From contig JARIGO010000005.1 of NCBI GenBank assembly GCA_029288805.1, positions 1 through 39,608 of the forward strand: a stretch of DNA of 39,608 bases, written 5' to 3'. Below the pieces are notes generated by a model. It searched no databases and was not told the origin of the DNA. It worked only from the letters and a program-made list of their open reading frames with translations. A program made the position numbers and the translations under genes. Source of the stretch: Candidatus Nomurabacteria bacterium (lineage in GTDB: Bacteria; Patescibacteriota; Minisyncoccia; Phycocordibacterales; UBA9973). Positions 8,394-16,469 of the stretch are shown here, piece by piece (positions within the stretch are counted from its first letter, which is position 1; the number at the start of each line of letters is the position of its first letter).

Positions 8394-9158
8394 CTATTGG
8401 TTTGCTGTTATAGCGGTACCGCCGGACGTTGTCGGACTATAACTTGTTATGGTGTATTGAATATCCGCAACAGGGCAGTTTGCAGGATAGGCTATTGATG
8501 AGGTACTGGTTGTGGCATATGCGGGAATAGTAAGACTTCCTACCGAGGTATAAGTAGTAGGGGCATTACAACCTGCAATTGCCGTAGTGTTCGTAGTTTT
8601 CATTGAAATATTTGCGGTAACAGGATCTACTACAGGACCTGATAGAGCGAGAGCGACGCTCGTTCCTCCCGAAGACTGAACGCTCAACGCAACAGAATGA
8701 CCTGCAGCGGTATTATTGATATTGCACAACGTAATAGTACCGTCTTTATTTGCGCACAAGTTGCTATTATTGGCATTTGCAACAGTTGAGCCGACAATGG
8801 TACCTTTTACGTTAACATCCCCTGTTACTGTAACGGGTATGGTGTGCGTATTACCTCCAGTGTCGATGCCGCCAATTTTTACAGTTGAGCCAACGTCTCC
8901 AGGTTGTCCTCCATATATAGCACCGTTAACATAGGTGTTCTGTGCAAAGAGCGCGTTCTGCTGCACGGCAAAGGTACCGACCGCCAAACCGCCGTCTTTC
9001 ACTTGAGTAGGACCAGTATGAATTGGAGCTGGGATATTGGCTGTTGGAGCCGCAGCAGTAGGATTAAGCCAGCCATCCGCATATGCAACCGTTATGCCAC
9101 CAACAATGACGACTCCTACGAGAATGAATTTTAAATTTTGCATGAGACTATGTTTCAT
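8394..9158 (-). CDS. Secreted/membrane-anchored surface protein, paralogue 2
   Basis: 254 residues from the ATG of MKHSLMQNLKF. A longer frame from 9188 would overlap the upstream gene by 23 nt and put a charged extension before the signal segment, so 9158 is preferred. Signal/TM segment FILVGVVIVGGITVAYA, then the shared block TQVKDGGLAVGTFAVQQNALFAQNTYVNGAIYGG and the LCANKDGTITLCN motif, then a Thr/Ser-rich tail. It is the middle member of a tandem family, arranged head-to-tail with short gaps (7 nt and 4 nt). Function unknown. Confidence 0.75.
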   Translation of the reverse strand: MKHSLMQNLKFILVGVVIVGGITVAYADGWLNPTAAAPTANIPAPIHTGPTQVKDGGLAVGTFAVQQNALFAQNTYVNGAIYGGQPGDVGSTVKIGGIDTGGNTHTIPVTVTGDVNVKGTIVGSTVANANNSNLCANKDGTITLCNINNTAAGHSVALSVQSSGGTSVALALSGPVVDPVTANISMKTTNTTAIAGCNAPTTYTSVGSLTIPAYATTSTSSIAYPANCPVADIQYTITSYSPTTSGGTAITANQ

Positions 9159-9165
9159 AAAGGAT

Positions 9166-9981
9166 TTAATATTGAATCTTCTGACCATCGACAGTGTCAG
9201 GACTAATGCTGCTAATACTTACCGTAACATCGGAAGGCGTACAGCTTGATCCGAGCGGTATTGTGTTCCATGATTTAAGTGTATTTGCATATATCTCCAC
9301 TGCACCAAGAGAGGTTGGGCTTGATGGCGGATAACAAACACCGCTAAATCGAGCATCGGCAGTAAATGCATCCTTCAACCGGTCAAGGAAACTTGTAGCC
9401 GATGAGCTTTGACCTGCTTCAGTGATATAGACCTCTATCGCCTGGCTAACAGGCTGACTGATCTGCGCACCAACTTCATAATTGCCACTAGCATCCAGTG
9501 TTTCAGTCAGCCATATTCGATTTGCAGACGTAGTATTGTTCGCGGGAGTAGTACCACAAATATAGAATTCTCCATCTTGATCAGCACACACTGGCTTTAT
9601 TCCGCCGCCAGTCTTGAGCGTATCAGACTGATACGTACCTACGACAGTGTCAGTACCAGCAATCGAAACATTGACTGGATTTGCTGTATCTGCCGGATTG
9701 CCGAAGTTCACCGGAGCGGTACCGTTGTTGGGTGTTCCTCCAAAAATTGATCCAGTAAAAATGGCGTTTTGATTGAAATAAGCATTGCTTGCCGCATCAA
9801 ACGTGTTAACAGAAAGTCCTCCGGTTTTTACTTGGTCAGTAGCGCTATCATTAAGAGGGCCGTCTGTATTATTTGAGGTTGGTGCGACAGTTGGACCAGT
9901 GAAACTGTACGCTGCAAACGTAATGCCGGCTACAAGCAGCAATGGCAGTAAGATCAATGATTTTTGTAGGGTGTTTTTCAT
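9166..9981 (-). CDS. Secreted/membrane-anchored surface protein, paralogue 1
   Basis: 271 residues. Signal/TM segment LILLPLLLVAGITFAAYSF, then the shared block DQVKTGGLSVNTFDAASNAYFNQN..FTGSIFGG and PVCADQDGEFYICG. The C-terminal 120 residues differ from both paralogues. So the N-terminal module is conserved while the C-terminus varies, as in proteins sharing an assembly domain and displaying different outer domains. One nt separates it from the upstream gene. The exact biochemical role is not recognisable. Confidence 0.75.
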   Translation of the reverse strand: MKNTLQKSLILLPLLLVAGITFAAYSFTGPTVAPTSNNTDGPLNDSATDQVKTGGLSVNTFDAASNAYFNQNAIFTGSIFGGTPNNGTAPVNFGNPADTANPVNVSIAGTDTVVGTYQSDTLKTGGGIKPVCADQDGEFYICGTTPANNTTSANRIWLTETLDASGNYEVGAQISQPVSQAIEVYITEAGQSSSATSFLDRLKDAFTADARFSGVCYPPSSPTSLGAVEIYANTLKSWNTIPLGSSCTPSDVTVSISSISPDTVDGQKIQY

Positions 9982-9982
9982 A

Positions 9983-10348
9983 TTATTTACTCAATTTACT
10001 AAGCATATTTAGCTGATCGTTGCGTGAAACTGGTACAGGATTGGCTTTTTGATTAAGGGTGTTTACTGTGGCGGCACGCTGAGTAGACGTACTAGTAACT
10101 GGTTTTGATGTGTCTTTCAATGCTTGCAATGTCTGAGCAGGCGTGAGCATTTTCTTAGTATGACGGATAAAGAACCACACGGCTAGCCCGACGACTGCAA
10201 GGATCACAACAGCAATAATTATCCATCCCCATTTTTTCTTGTGATGATATGAAGTTTTTTGTGAAGTAGTGTGAGGCGTAAGGGTGTCGTATGTCGGCAT
10301 ACTGTCAATCATTACTGGCTGTTGGGTTGTAGTGTTTTGTTCATCCAT
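9983..10348 (-). CDS. Single-pass membrane protein
   Basis: 121 residues. A cytoplasmic-looking polar N-terminus with HHKKK at about 36-40 precedes one strong membrane helix (WGWIIIAVVILAVVGLAVWFFI, about 41-62), then a T/S/Q-rich tail. No known domain. It lies 3 nt after the preceding gene and 1 nt before the next, so it belongs to the surface-protein operon. An anchoring or export-accessory role is possible but unproven. Confidence 0.7.
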   Translation of the reverse strand: MDEQNTTTQQPVMIDSMPTYDTLTPHTTSQKTSYHHKKKWGWIIIAVVILAVVGLAVWFFIRHTKKMLTPAQTLQALKDTSKPVTSTSTQRAATVNTLNQKANPVPVSRNDQLNMLSKLSK

Positions 10349-10351
10349 ATA

Positions 10352-11944
10352 TTAAAACTCTTGGAAAATTGGCTTAATCGGTACTGTTGCGCCTGCAGTG
10401 AGACTAGCCTGACGAGTAAATGTTCCCCCGACACCTTGTACGAGGAATGGGTAGTTCACTGTTTGCTTAACATCGCCAGCACCCACAGTAATGGTAAGCT
10501 GGGCAGTACCGTATTTGCCATTTGAGTCAGGACTGAGTGTTGTAGTGTCAAAACTAGACTGCGCGTCCTTTGGCAGACCGGTAAGAATAGTGCTGAGTGA
10601 AACCGTTGAATTAAAACCGTATTGCGGAGTGATAGATATAGTATATGTCTCAGACATTGTCTTAGCATCAGCATTTAATATAAGGCTTGCGGGACTGTTT
10701 GGCACGCCGGAAATACTGAAATCCTTCTGACAGGCATTCACCAATACTGTTACAGCCTTTGTTTGTGTGCCACCAGTACATTGCAATGTATATGTTGCAC
10801 TTGAGCCGGTAACTGGCAAGTTAACACTTGCATAATACAAACCATCTGTACCCAAAGAGCCTCCGGCCGCTTGTGAGCTGGATGCCACACCTACGCTACT
10901 GCCTCCCTGTTCGGAAATCTTGCAGCTTGTTCCGTCACTGTCCCATGAGAATTGTGGGTTATTTACCGCACAGTATCCGCCATTGCCACTACCGCCACCA
11001 GGATTTGTAGAGGGGGTTGAAATGTATGTCACGGTTACAGTAGCACTCGCCTTGGCACTCTGAATGCCTTTTGTACAAGTAATAGTGTACACAATAGTAT
11101 GAGGAGGGGTAACGCTTACTGTGCCTTTCCATGACAATGCACCGTTTTGAGTCATGGTAATAGTCGGAGCAGTACTACCATCAGACGTAGTGAACGTACA
11201 TGCATTTGTACCGTCAATGTTTGCAGCCGTAGCGGTCAGTACTGATGAATCACCATTGGTAATAGCTCCGGGATTAGCTACCAATGTCACCGCAGGGTTA
11301 TTGTTTGGAACAAATTTTGCCGTAATACTCTTAATCCAGCCGATAACTTGTGAACCCCAGGCATATCCATCAATTGTATTGTCCTTACCGATAGTAAGAC
11401 CCCATGTACCGCCTGAACCACCGGCGCTCCCGCTATCGAGGGCTACGTATCCGTCCCATTCACAAGCTGGATCTGTGTCAGACGAAGCAGTATCGCATGT
11501 TCCAAGTGAAGCAGCCGGCTTTATAGCGCCGCTACAACCATTAACATACACAGAACAAGCGCGAGCCCACCCCTTAATATTGATAGATCCGTCAGCGTTT
11601 GGATTATTCCAATCAGCATATGCGCCTGGAGTACAACCCGTTGTTGGACAGCCTACGGAAGCATCAAAGTTAATCCAGCCAATATTTGAAGACCATGCGT
11701 AGCCAGCAATAGTACCTGGAGCAACTGGCAATATGTTTACACCGTAGCTTGCAGTGGGAGTACAGGTGCTTGAATCGGAAGGATCGTCGCAGTCGTTGAG
11801 CTTAATCCAGCCAATATTTGAAGACCATGCGTAGCCAGCAGCATCACTACCAGTGTCAGCGCGCACCATTTGTACGCATACAAAAACAGCAAGCAATGCA
11901 ATGGCACCAAAGAGCACTGACAGTTTTTGTTTTGAGAATTTCAT
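10352..11944 (-). CDS. Secreted GYAW-repeat protein, first gene of the surface operon
   Basis: 530 residues. The signal peptide (about 8-29) ends at VRAD. The first third carries the motif AGYAWSSNIGWI at residues 36-47 and 80-91 and a variant DGYAWGSQVIGWI near 190, each followed by an acidic or Cys-containing stretch. The C-terminal two thirds look like Ig-like/bacterial surface β-domains (PAVTLVANPGAITNGDSSVLTATA, CTKGIQSAKASATVTV). GYAW repeats recur in the 649-residue protein at 25.6-27.6 kb. From memory such repeats are frequent in CPR secreted proteins, without assigned function. A TATACT box lies 10 nt before the ATG and is the only obvious promoter for the five-gene run. Confidence 0.8.
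   Translation of the reverse strand: MKFSKQKLSVLFGAIALLAVFVCVQMVRADTGSDAAGYAWSSNIGWIKLNDCDDPSDSSTCTPTASYGVNILPVAPGTIAGYAWSSNIGWINFDASVGCPTTGCTPGAYADWNNPNADGSINIKGWARACSVYVNGCSGAIKPAASLGTCDTASSDTDPACEWDGYVALDSGSAGGSGGTWGLTIGKDNTIDGYAWGSQVIGWIKSITAKFVPNNNPAVTLVANPGAITNGDSSVLTATAANIDGTNACTFTTSDGSTAPTITMTQNGALSWKGTVSVTPPHTIVYTITCTKGIQSAKASATVTVTYISTPSTNPGGGSGNGGYCAVNNPQFSWDSDGTSCKISEQGGSSVGVASSSQAAGGSLGTDGLYYASVNLPVTGSSATYTLQCTGGTQTKAVTVLVNACQKDFSISGVPNSPASLILNADAKTMSETYTISITPQYGFNSTVSLSTILTGLPKDAQSSFDTTTLSPDSNGKYGTAQLTITVGAGDVKQTVNYPFLVQGVGGTFTRQASLTAGATVPIKPIFQEF
11670..11840. repeat. Two identical 39-nt direct repeats inside the GYAW gene
   Basis: Copies at 11670-11708 and 11802-11840 are identical, 132 nt apart (44 codons, in frame). 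They encode the two AGYAWSSNIGWI units. Identity at DNA level, including third positions, points to recent duplication or gene conversion, and the pair could recombine to delete or add a unit. Confidence 0.85.
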
Positions 11945-12032
11945 TTACTTTTATAGTATACGGCACTATTAAAGATAAGCACAATGAATTCTTTTGCGGA
12001 GTGTGGAAAAATATGATATATAGAATGTATGT

Positions 12033-12062
12033 AAACGTCCGTCCCGAAAAGGTCGGACGTTT
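12033..12062 (+). promoter_or_regulatory. 5'-leader hairpin of nusA-ppa
   Basis: Perfect 9-bp stem AAACGTCCG (12033-12041) / CGGACGTTT (12054-12062), 12-nt loop, followed by TCGTTT. A promoter TTGCGG-17-TATATA (11994-11999, 12017-12022) would start the RNA just before the stem. This puts a terminator-like hairpin at the very 5' end of the transcript, 34 nt before the nusA ATG. It could be an attenuator responding to NusA, or simply a 5' stabiliser. Confidence 0.65.
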
Positions 12063-12096
12063 CGTTTAATAACAAAAGAATAACAACAATAAATAT

Positions 12097-13341
12097 ATGT
12101 TAGATATCAAAGCATTAAAATTAGCACTGGAACAATTGGAAAGTGAGCGCCGCATTAGCCGTGATCGATTGGTAGACGCCATCGAACAGTCTTTGGCTGC
12201 TGCGTACAAGAAGGAATATGGTAAGAAAGGTCAGGTTATCCGAGCTCATATCGATCTCGATGCCGGAACCTTTAGTTTTGAACAGGTAAAGACTGTTGTT
12301 GACGACAGTATTGTACGGTTTGAAGAAGAGCCAGCATCTGAAGAAGACGAGCGCGAACACTACAACGAAGAAAAGCACTTGTTGCTTGAAGACGCTCGTA
12401 TCATGAAGAGTGATGCGCAGGTTGGTGACGAAATCGTATTCAGCCTTGAACCAAAGGATGATTTCGGCCGCATTGCCGCACAGACAGCAAAGCAGGTTAT
12501 CATGCAGCGCATTCGTGAAGCGGAACGCGTTTCAATCATGGATGAATTTGGAAACAAGGAAGGCGACATCGTTTCAGGATACGTTCAAAAGATTGATCGT
12601 GGCAGCGTGTTCATCGATTTCAATCGTGCCACAGGCGTGCTTCCTCCTAATGAGCAAATTCCGGGAGAACGCTATGCCCGCGGTGCTCGTATTCGTGCCT
12701 ACCTCTATCATGTAGAAGAATCTCCTCGCGGCGTGACCCTTCGCCTTTCTCGCACTCATCCTAAATTCCTCGAGAAATTGTTTGCATTCGAATCTCCAGA
12801 AATCGCTTCTGGCGTTGTAGAAATCAAGTCTATTGCTCGTGAACCAGGATCTCGCTCAAAGATTGCTGTATGGACTGAAGATCAAAACATTGATCCAGTT
12901 GGTTCATGCGTGGGACAAAAAGGTGTTCGCGTTAGTACTGTTATGAACGAACTCAGTGGCGAAAAAATCGACATCATTGAATGGTCACCTGACGCGGAAG
13001 AATTTGTTCGCAAGTCTCTTTCTCCAGCAAAGGTATTGGACCTACAGCTTAATGAAGAAGAACACAAGGCTACTATTGAAGTAACTCCTGACCAGCTTTC
13101 ACTCGCTATCGGTAAGGGCGGACAGAACGTTCGTCTTGCCGCAAAGCTTACTGGTTGGAAGATCGACATCAAGGGTACGGAAGCTGAAGTAGAAACCGTT
13201 ACTGAAAACGTAGAAGGTGACGACTTCGTATCTCTTAAGGATATTGCTGCTACCGATGAAACTTCAGACAATGAAATGAATGAAGGGCCATTGATGGAAG
13301 AAGTATTACAAGACGATAACGAAGCAGTAGCTGCTGAATAA
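12097..13341 (+). CDS. nusA: Transcription termination/antitermination factor NusA
   Basis: 414 residues. It binds RNA polymerase and nascent RNA and modulates pausing, termination and antitermination. N-terminal polymerase-binding domain about 1-130; S1 domain about 154-206 (EGDIVSGYVQKIDRGSVFIDF); KH1 with GSCVGQKGVRV near 269; KH2 with AIGKGGQNVRLAAKLTGW near 337. An acidic tail follows instead of the C-terminal repeats of E. coli NusA. The gene starts a two-gene operon with ppa (3-nt gap). Neither rimP nor infB, the usual partners, is adjacent. The leader holds a strong hairpin. Confidence 0.97.
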   Translation: MLDIKALKLALEQLESERRISRDRLVDAIEQSLAAAYKKEYGKKGQVIRAHIDLDAGTFSFEQVKTVVDDSIVRFEEEPASEEDEREHYNEEKHLLLEDARIMKSDAQVGDEIVFSLEPKDDFGRIAAQTAKQVIMQRIREAERVSIMDEFGNKEGDIVSGYVQKIDRGSVFIDFNRATGVLPPNEQIPGERYARGARIRAYLYHVEESPRGVTLRLSRTHPKFLEKLFAFESPEIASGVVEIKSIAREPGSRSKIAVWTEDQNIDPVGSCVGQKGVRVSTVMNELSGEKIDIIEWSPDAEEFVRKSLSPAKVLDLQLNEEEHKATIEVTPDQLSLAIGKGGQNVRLAAKLTGWKIDIKGTEAEVETVTENVEGDDFVSLKDIAATDETSDNEMNEGPLMEEVLQDDNEAVAAE

Positions 13342-13344
13342 CAT

Positions 13345-13875
13345 ATGAATCTCTTACATGATATTACCGCCGGCAAAAATGCACCGGATGTTATAAACGT
13401 TATTATTGAAATTCCAAAAGGCTCAAAGAACAAGTACGAAATCGATAAGGAAACTGGCTTGATCATGCTCGATCGTGCATTGCACACTGCACAGGATTAT
13501 CCATTCGACTACGGTTTTATGCCTCAGTCTCACTGGGAAGATGGTGACCCATTGGATGTTGTAGTGCTTACTACATATGCATTGGCTCCAGGCATTCTTG
13601 TGAAAGTTCGCCCTATCGCTATCGTAAATATGATTGATGACGGTGAAGGTGATGCGAAAATCATCGCTGTGCCAGAAAAAGATCCACGCTGGGATGAAGT
13701 ACAAGATCTTAATGACATCAACAAGCACACCATCAAGGAAATCGAGCACTTCTTCCTTACTTACAAACAGATCCAAAAGAAGGAAGTAACCATCGATGGT
13801 ATTGGCGACAAAAAAGATGCCATTGCCGCAATCCTCAAGTCTCAAGAACTCTACAAAGAAAAGTTTCAGAAATAA
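13345..13875 (+). CDS. ppa: Inorganic pyrophosphatase (family I)
   Basis: 176 residues. It hydrolyses PPi and so drives biosynthetic reactions. The family signature DGDPLDVVV lies at about 66-74, with further metal ligands in DDGEGDAKIIAV and the YDRGF-like QDYPFDYGFMP stretch. It starts 3 nt after the nusA stop and ends before a shared bidirectional terminator. Length is normal for soluble bacterial PPases. Confidence 0.96.
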   Translation: MNLLHDITAGKNAPDVINVIIEIPKGSKNKYEIDKETGLIMLDRALHTAQDYPFDYGFMPQSHWEDGDPLDVVVLTTYALAPGILVKVRPIAIVNMIDDGEGDAKIIAVPEKDPRWDEVQDLNDINKHTIKEIEHFFLTYKQIQKKEVTIDGIGDKKDAIAAILKSQELYKEKFQK

Positions 13876-13906
13876 TTTTACAAAAATAGAGCTACTGAAA
13901 AATTAG

Positions 13907-13937
13907 AAAACACCGACCTTATCATGGTCGGTGTTTT
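13907..13937. terminator. Bidirectional terminator between ppa and a convergent unknown gene
   Basis: 12-bp perfect stem AAAACACCGACC (13907-13918) / 13926-13937 with a 7-nt loop, flanked by A on one side and T on the other. The minus-strand gene's stop codon overlaps its right arm. Confidence 0.9.
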
Positions 13938-14388
13938 AGGTAAAAATTTTTTCCAGAAGGTTGATAAGCAACCTTTGTGAATCATCAGGAAAGTCTCGTA
14001 AGGGAAAGATGCAATGTCGTGGAACTTTTGTGATCACAACAATATCGCTTGGGGCACAAGGGATGAATTCGTTATGACCGATTTCAATTATTGAAGTCAT
14101 GAAGATACTTTCATCGTCTTTATAATAATGCACTAAGACTTTCTCTCGCATTTCCAGCTTCTTCAAAAACATTCTTACTTTTCCATTGGCAAGCCCTTCA
14201 GACAGAATGAGTCCGCGTAGCGCATGGTAGTCCTTTTGTAAGACAGCTTTTTCGACTGCAGAACTTACCGTATTGCAAATGAGCTTAGGAAATAAGCTTT
14301 GCAAGATTTTCACTTTTTCTGGAATTATTAAAGAAGGAATCCCTACGCTTTTGGCATATTCCTTATCAATTAAGAACTTTTTCTGCAT
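13936..14388 (-). CDS. Hypothetical protein
   Basis: 150 residues, soluble, no recognised domain. The sequence is mixed helix/strand (EYAKSVGIPSLIIPEKVKILQSLFP; KVRMFLKKLEMREKVLVHYY) with one motif-like stretch CAPSDIVVITKVPRHCIFPL. There is no signal peptide. Its leader contains a 15-nt string (14397-14411) identical to one in front of the small ORF at 16087-16245, hinting at shared control. It ends on the ppa terminator. Confidence 0.65.
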   Translation of the reverse strand: MQKKFLIDKEYAKSVGIPSLIIPEKVKILQSLFPKLICNTVSSAVEKAVLQKDYHALRGLILSEGLANGKVRMFLKKLEMREKVLVHYYKDDESIFMTSIIEIGHNEFIPCAPSDIVVITKVPRHCIFPLRDFPDDSQRLLINLLEKIFT

Positions 14389-14488
14389 ACTCTCTATTTT
14401 TTCTTACTCTATTAGTATTTACCGACATTGTAAAGATGTAAGGAACCCTTTCCAATTTCGTCTTTTATGATATAATCATAAGATAGTT

Positions 14489-14989
14489 ATGAAAAAGATA
14501 TTTTCTTACATTCTCATAATCGCTTTGTTTTCAATGCCTGTTTTCGCGCATGCTGCTTCAGCGCCTGCAACTACTAGTCCTGCCCAGGAAACTACAGACC
14601 TAAACAGCCCTTCATTGGCAGGCAAATCTCTCGCTTCCAAGAAAGCTGAGGTACAGACAGCCCTTGATGACATCTTTAGCCGCCTTACAGGCCTTTCTAG
14701 TCAGACCCAGCTAGCAATCAACCAGCTCAACGTTAGTGGTGTTGATACTTCTGCTGCCCAAACTGATCTTATTACTGCAAATGCTAGCCTCAACAAAGCG
14801 AAGCTGGATATAGCTGCTTTCTCTGCTCTTACTATTTCTCCCAAGCTTTCAAATAGTGCAAATTTGGATATTCTTAAAACGAGTGCCAATACGGCAGAAG
14901 CCTCACTTGATGACACAAAAAGTCACCTTATTGATACCCTCAACGACCTCAAAGCCGTTGTTCCAGACATCACTACAGATTCTCAATAA
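14489..14989 (+). CDS. Secreted helical protein
   Basis: 166 residues. The signal peptide (about 1-22, cleavage after AHA) is followed by an S/T/A/Q-rich, largely α-helical mature part with regularly spaced Leu and Ala (ALDDIFSRLTGLSSQTQLAINQL), consistent with a coiled coil. No family recognised. TATAAT at 14472-14477 lies 11-12 nt before the ATG. It is followed 22 nt later by trigger factor, which has its own -10 box. Confidence 0.7.
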   Translation: MKKIFSYILIIALFSMPVFAHAASAPATTSPAQETTDLNSPSLAGKSLASKKAEVQTALDDIFSRLTGLSSQTQLAINQLNVSGVDTSAAQTDLITANASLNKAKLDIAAFSALTISPKLSNSANLDILKTSANTAEASLDDTKSHLIDTLNDLKAVVPDITTDSQ

Positions 14990-15011
14990 TCTGTGTTAGA
15001 CTCAGGTCGTT

Positions 15012-16046
15012 ATGACCAAAAAACACAATACAACAATCACTCACCTTCCCGATTCTAAGGTGGAAATCAAAGGAGAAGTGGCATGGGAGTCACTTACTCA
15101 ATATGAGAAAAAGGCGTTTGAGCACTTGGCTGGCCATTTGGAAATTGACGGTTTTCGTAAAGGAAAAGTACCGGAAAACGTTGCCAAGACTCATATCCCT
15201 GAAGAGCTTATTTTAAATGAAATGGCAGAAAATGCCCTTCAGGCTATGTACCCTGAGCTTATTAAGGAATCAGAACTTGATGTTATTGGTCGTCCTGAAC
15301 TCGCTATCACGAAGCTAGCACGTAATAATCCTGTTGCGTTTACCATCACTGCAACTGTGCTCCCTACTATCGAACTTCCTGATTACAAAAAAATCGCAAA
15401 AGGCATTAAGGAAGAGGAGCCAACCGCTGTTGAAGAGTCTGACATTGATAAAGTAGTTGAAGAACTTCGCCAGCTTCGCGCGTATGGTCACGTGCATCAT
15501 GCAGGAGAAGATCATGGTCACACTGAAGAACTTCCTGAAGTTACTGATGAATTTGCAAAATCATTTGGTGAATTTGAAAGCGTTGCCTCAATGCGAGAAA
15601 AGATCAAGGAAAACATCGCTCGTGAAAAAGTGCAGGAAGCAAAAGACAAGCGTCGCATTGGTATCATGGAAGCGATATTGGAAAAGACAGACTTCCCTGT
15701 TCCAGGCATTGTCTTGCAGTCAGAACAGGAAAAGATGTTGGCACAAATCGAAGGCGATATTACTCGTGCTGGATTTACGCTTGATGACTACTTGAAGCAG
15801 GCTCAAAAGACAAAGGAAGGTTTGCTTAAAGAATACAAGCCGGAAGCTGAAAAGCGCGCTCGCGTGCAACTCCTTCTCAACGCTATCGCTCGCAAGGAAA
15901 ACATCGTTCCTGCTGAAGCGGAAGTTGAAGCTGAAACAGACCGCCTCATGGCAATGTATCCCGGTGCTGACAAAATGCGCACTATCGCATATGTCGACAT
16001 GATGCTCACGAACGAAAAGACGCTAGCGTTGCTAGAAGAAAAATAA
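15012..16046 (+). CDS. tig: Trigger factor lacking the PPIase domain
   Basis: 344 residues against about 430 in E. coli. Ribosome-associated chaperone. The N-terminal ribosome-binding domain is intact, with the signature loop GFRKGKVP at 47-54. At about residue 135 (DYKKIAKGIKEE) the chain goes straight into the C-terminal substrate-cradle helices. Where the FKBP-type PPIase would sit there is only a short acidic, His-rich linker (HVHHAGEDHGHTEE, about 158-171). The reading frame is uninterrupted, so this is a clean domain loss. A TAGACT box lies 9 nt before the ATG, and the gene ends on a strong terminator. Confidence 0.93.
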   Translation: MTKKHNTTITHLPDSKVEIKGEVAWESLTQYEKKAFEHLAGHLEIDGFRKGKVPENVAKTHIPEELILNEMAENALQAMYPELIKESELDVIGRPELAITKLARNNPVAFTITATVLPTIELPDYKKIAKGIKEEEPTAVEESDIDKVVEELRQLRAYGHVHHAGEDHGHTEELPEVTDEFAKSFGEFESVASMREKIKENIAREKVQEAKDKRRIGIMEAILEKTDFPVPGIVLQSEQEKMLAQIEGDITRAGFTLDDYLKQAQKTKEGLLKEYKPEAEKRARVQLLLNAIARKENIVPAEAEVEAETDRLMAMYPGADKMRTIAYVDMMLTNEKTLALLEEK

Positions 16047-16055
16047 TTTATAGTA

Positions 16056-16084
16056 AAAAGGCCCGACTATACGTCGGGCCTTTT
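16056..16084 (+). terminator. Intrinsic terminator of trigger factor
   Basis: 12-bp stem AAAAGGCCCGAC / GTCGGGCCTTTT with a 5-nt loop. It is nearly symmetrical and probably also terminates the convergent small ORF. Confidence 0.93.
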
Positions 16085-16086
16085 GA

Positions 16087-16245
16087 TTAGCCAGTCCAGA
16101 TTGCTTTTAGGCGCTCGGCACCTTTCTTAACTCTGAGCAGCTCTTCCGTTGAAACTTTTTTGGTTTCTGCATCTTTCATGTTTTTATAAAACCTGACAGC
16201 GTCCGCGCCGGTCAGGATCGGTGTTTCTTTAATGGTTTTTGCCAT
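16087..16245 (-). CDS. Small hypothetical protein (52 aa)
   Basis: Starts MAKTIKETPILTGADAVRFY and ends RLKAIWTG. Charged and helical, with spacing reminiscent of small antitoxin-like or regulatory proteins (P-x-LTG-x-DA-xRF..), but I cannot assign a family. Support for being real: good codon structure, a stop directly at the shared terminator, and a leader containing the 15-nt string TTTTTTCTTACTCTA (plus-strand view, 16249-16263) also present before the gene at 13936-14388. A perfect inverted repeat lies about 33-56 nt upstream of its start. Confidence 0.6.
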   Translation of the reverse strand: MAKTIKETPILTGADAVRFYKNMKDAETKKVSTEELLRVKKGAERLKAIWTG

Positions 16246-16277
16246 GACTTTTTTCTTACTCTAGCATAAAAATTGGG

Positions 16278-16301
16278 TTCGAACATCGTCCAGTGTTCGA
16301 A
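16278..16301. repeat. Inverted repeat TTCGAACA-N8-TGTTCGAA
   Basis: Perfect 8-bp dyad upstream of the 52-aa ORF and downstream of the 43-aa ORF. It resembles an operator, but its spacing differs from the Gram-positive LexA box (CGAAC-N4-GTTCG). A degenerate relative (TTCGAA...TGTTCGGAGCAAA) lies at about 17083-17109 upstream of the GNAT gene. Confidence 0.5.
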
Positions 16302-16312
16302 GCAAATAAAAA

Positions 16313-16332
16313 AAAGACCTTTGGGGGTCTTT
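16313..16332 (-). terminator. Terminator of the 43-aa ORF
   Basis: 7-bp stem AAAGACC/GGTCTTT with a 6-nt loop; on the minus strand it is followed by nine T. It lies 6 nt beyond the small ORF. Confidence 0.75.
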
Positions 16333-16337
16333 CATAA

Positions 16338-16469
16338 TTAACATGCGAGATTTTTTATTTCTTGCAGATTTTCTCTGGTAGTAAAGATTTTTACCTTTCC
16401 CTCTTTTTTAAATTCTTTTAATACAACGTCGTACTGACTTTGATATTTAGACTTTTTACTTTTTGCCAT
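16338..16469 (-). CDS. Small basic hypothetical protein (43 aa)
   Basis: Starts MAKSKKSKYQSQYDVVLKEF and ends NLAC. Lys-rich, no known family. The leader (CTAGGAGAAAGTAGAAAAA then ATGGCAAAAAG) resembles the leader of the neighbouring 52-aa ORF (CTAGAGTAAGAAAAAAGTC then ATGGCAAAAAC), suggesting duplication or shared regulation. An AGGAG lies about 14 nt upstream of the ATG. A dedicated terminator follows, which favours a real gene. Confidence 0.55.
   Translation of the reverse strand: MAKSKKSKYQSQYDVVLKEFKKEGKVKIFTTRENLQEIKNLAC

Noticed and set aside
16278-16301. LexA/SOS box
   Set aside because: The dyad half-sites resemble CGAAC/GTTCG but are 10 nt apart instead of 4.
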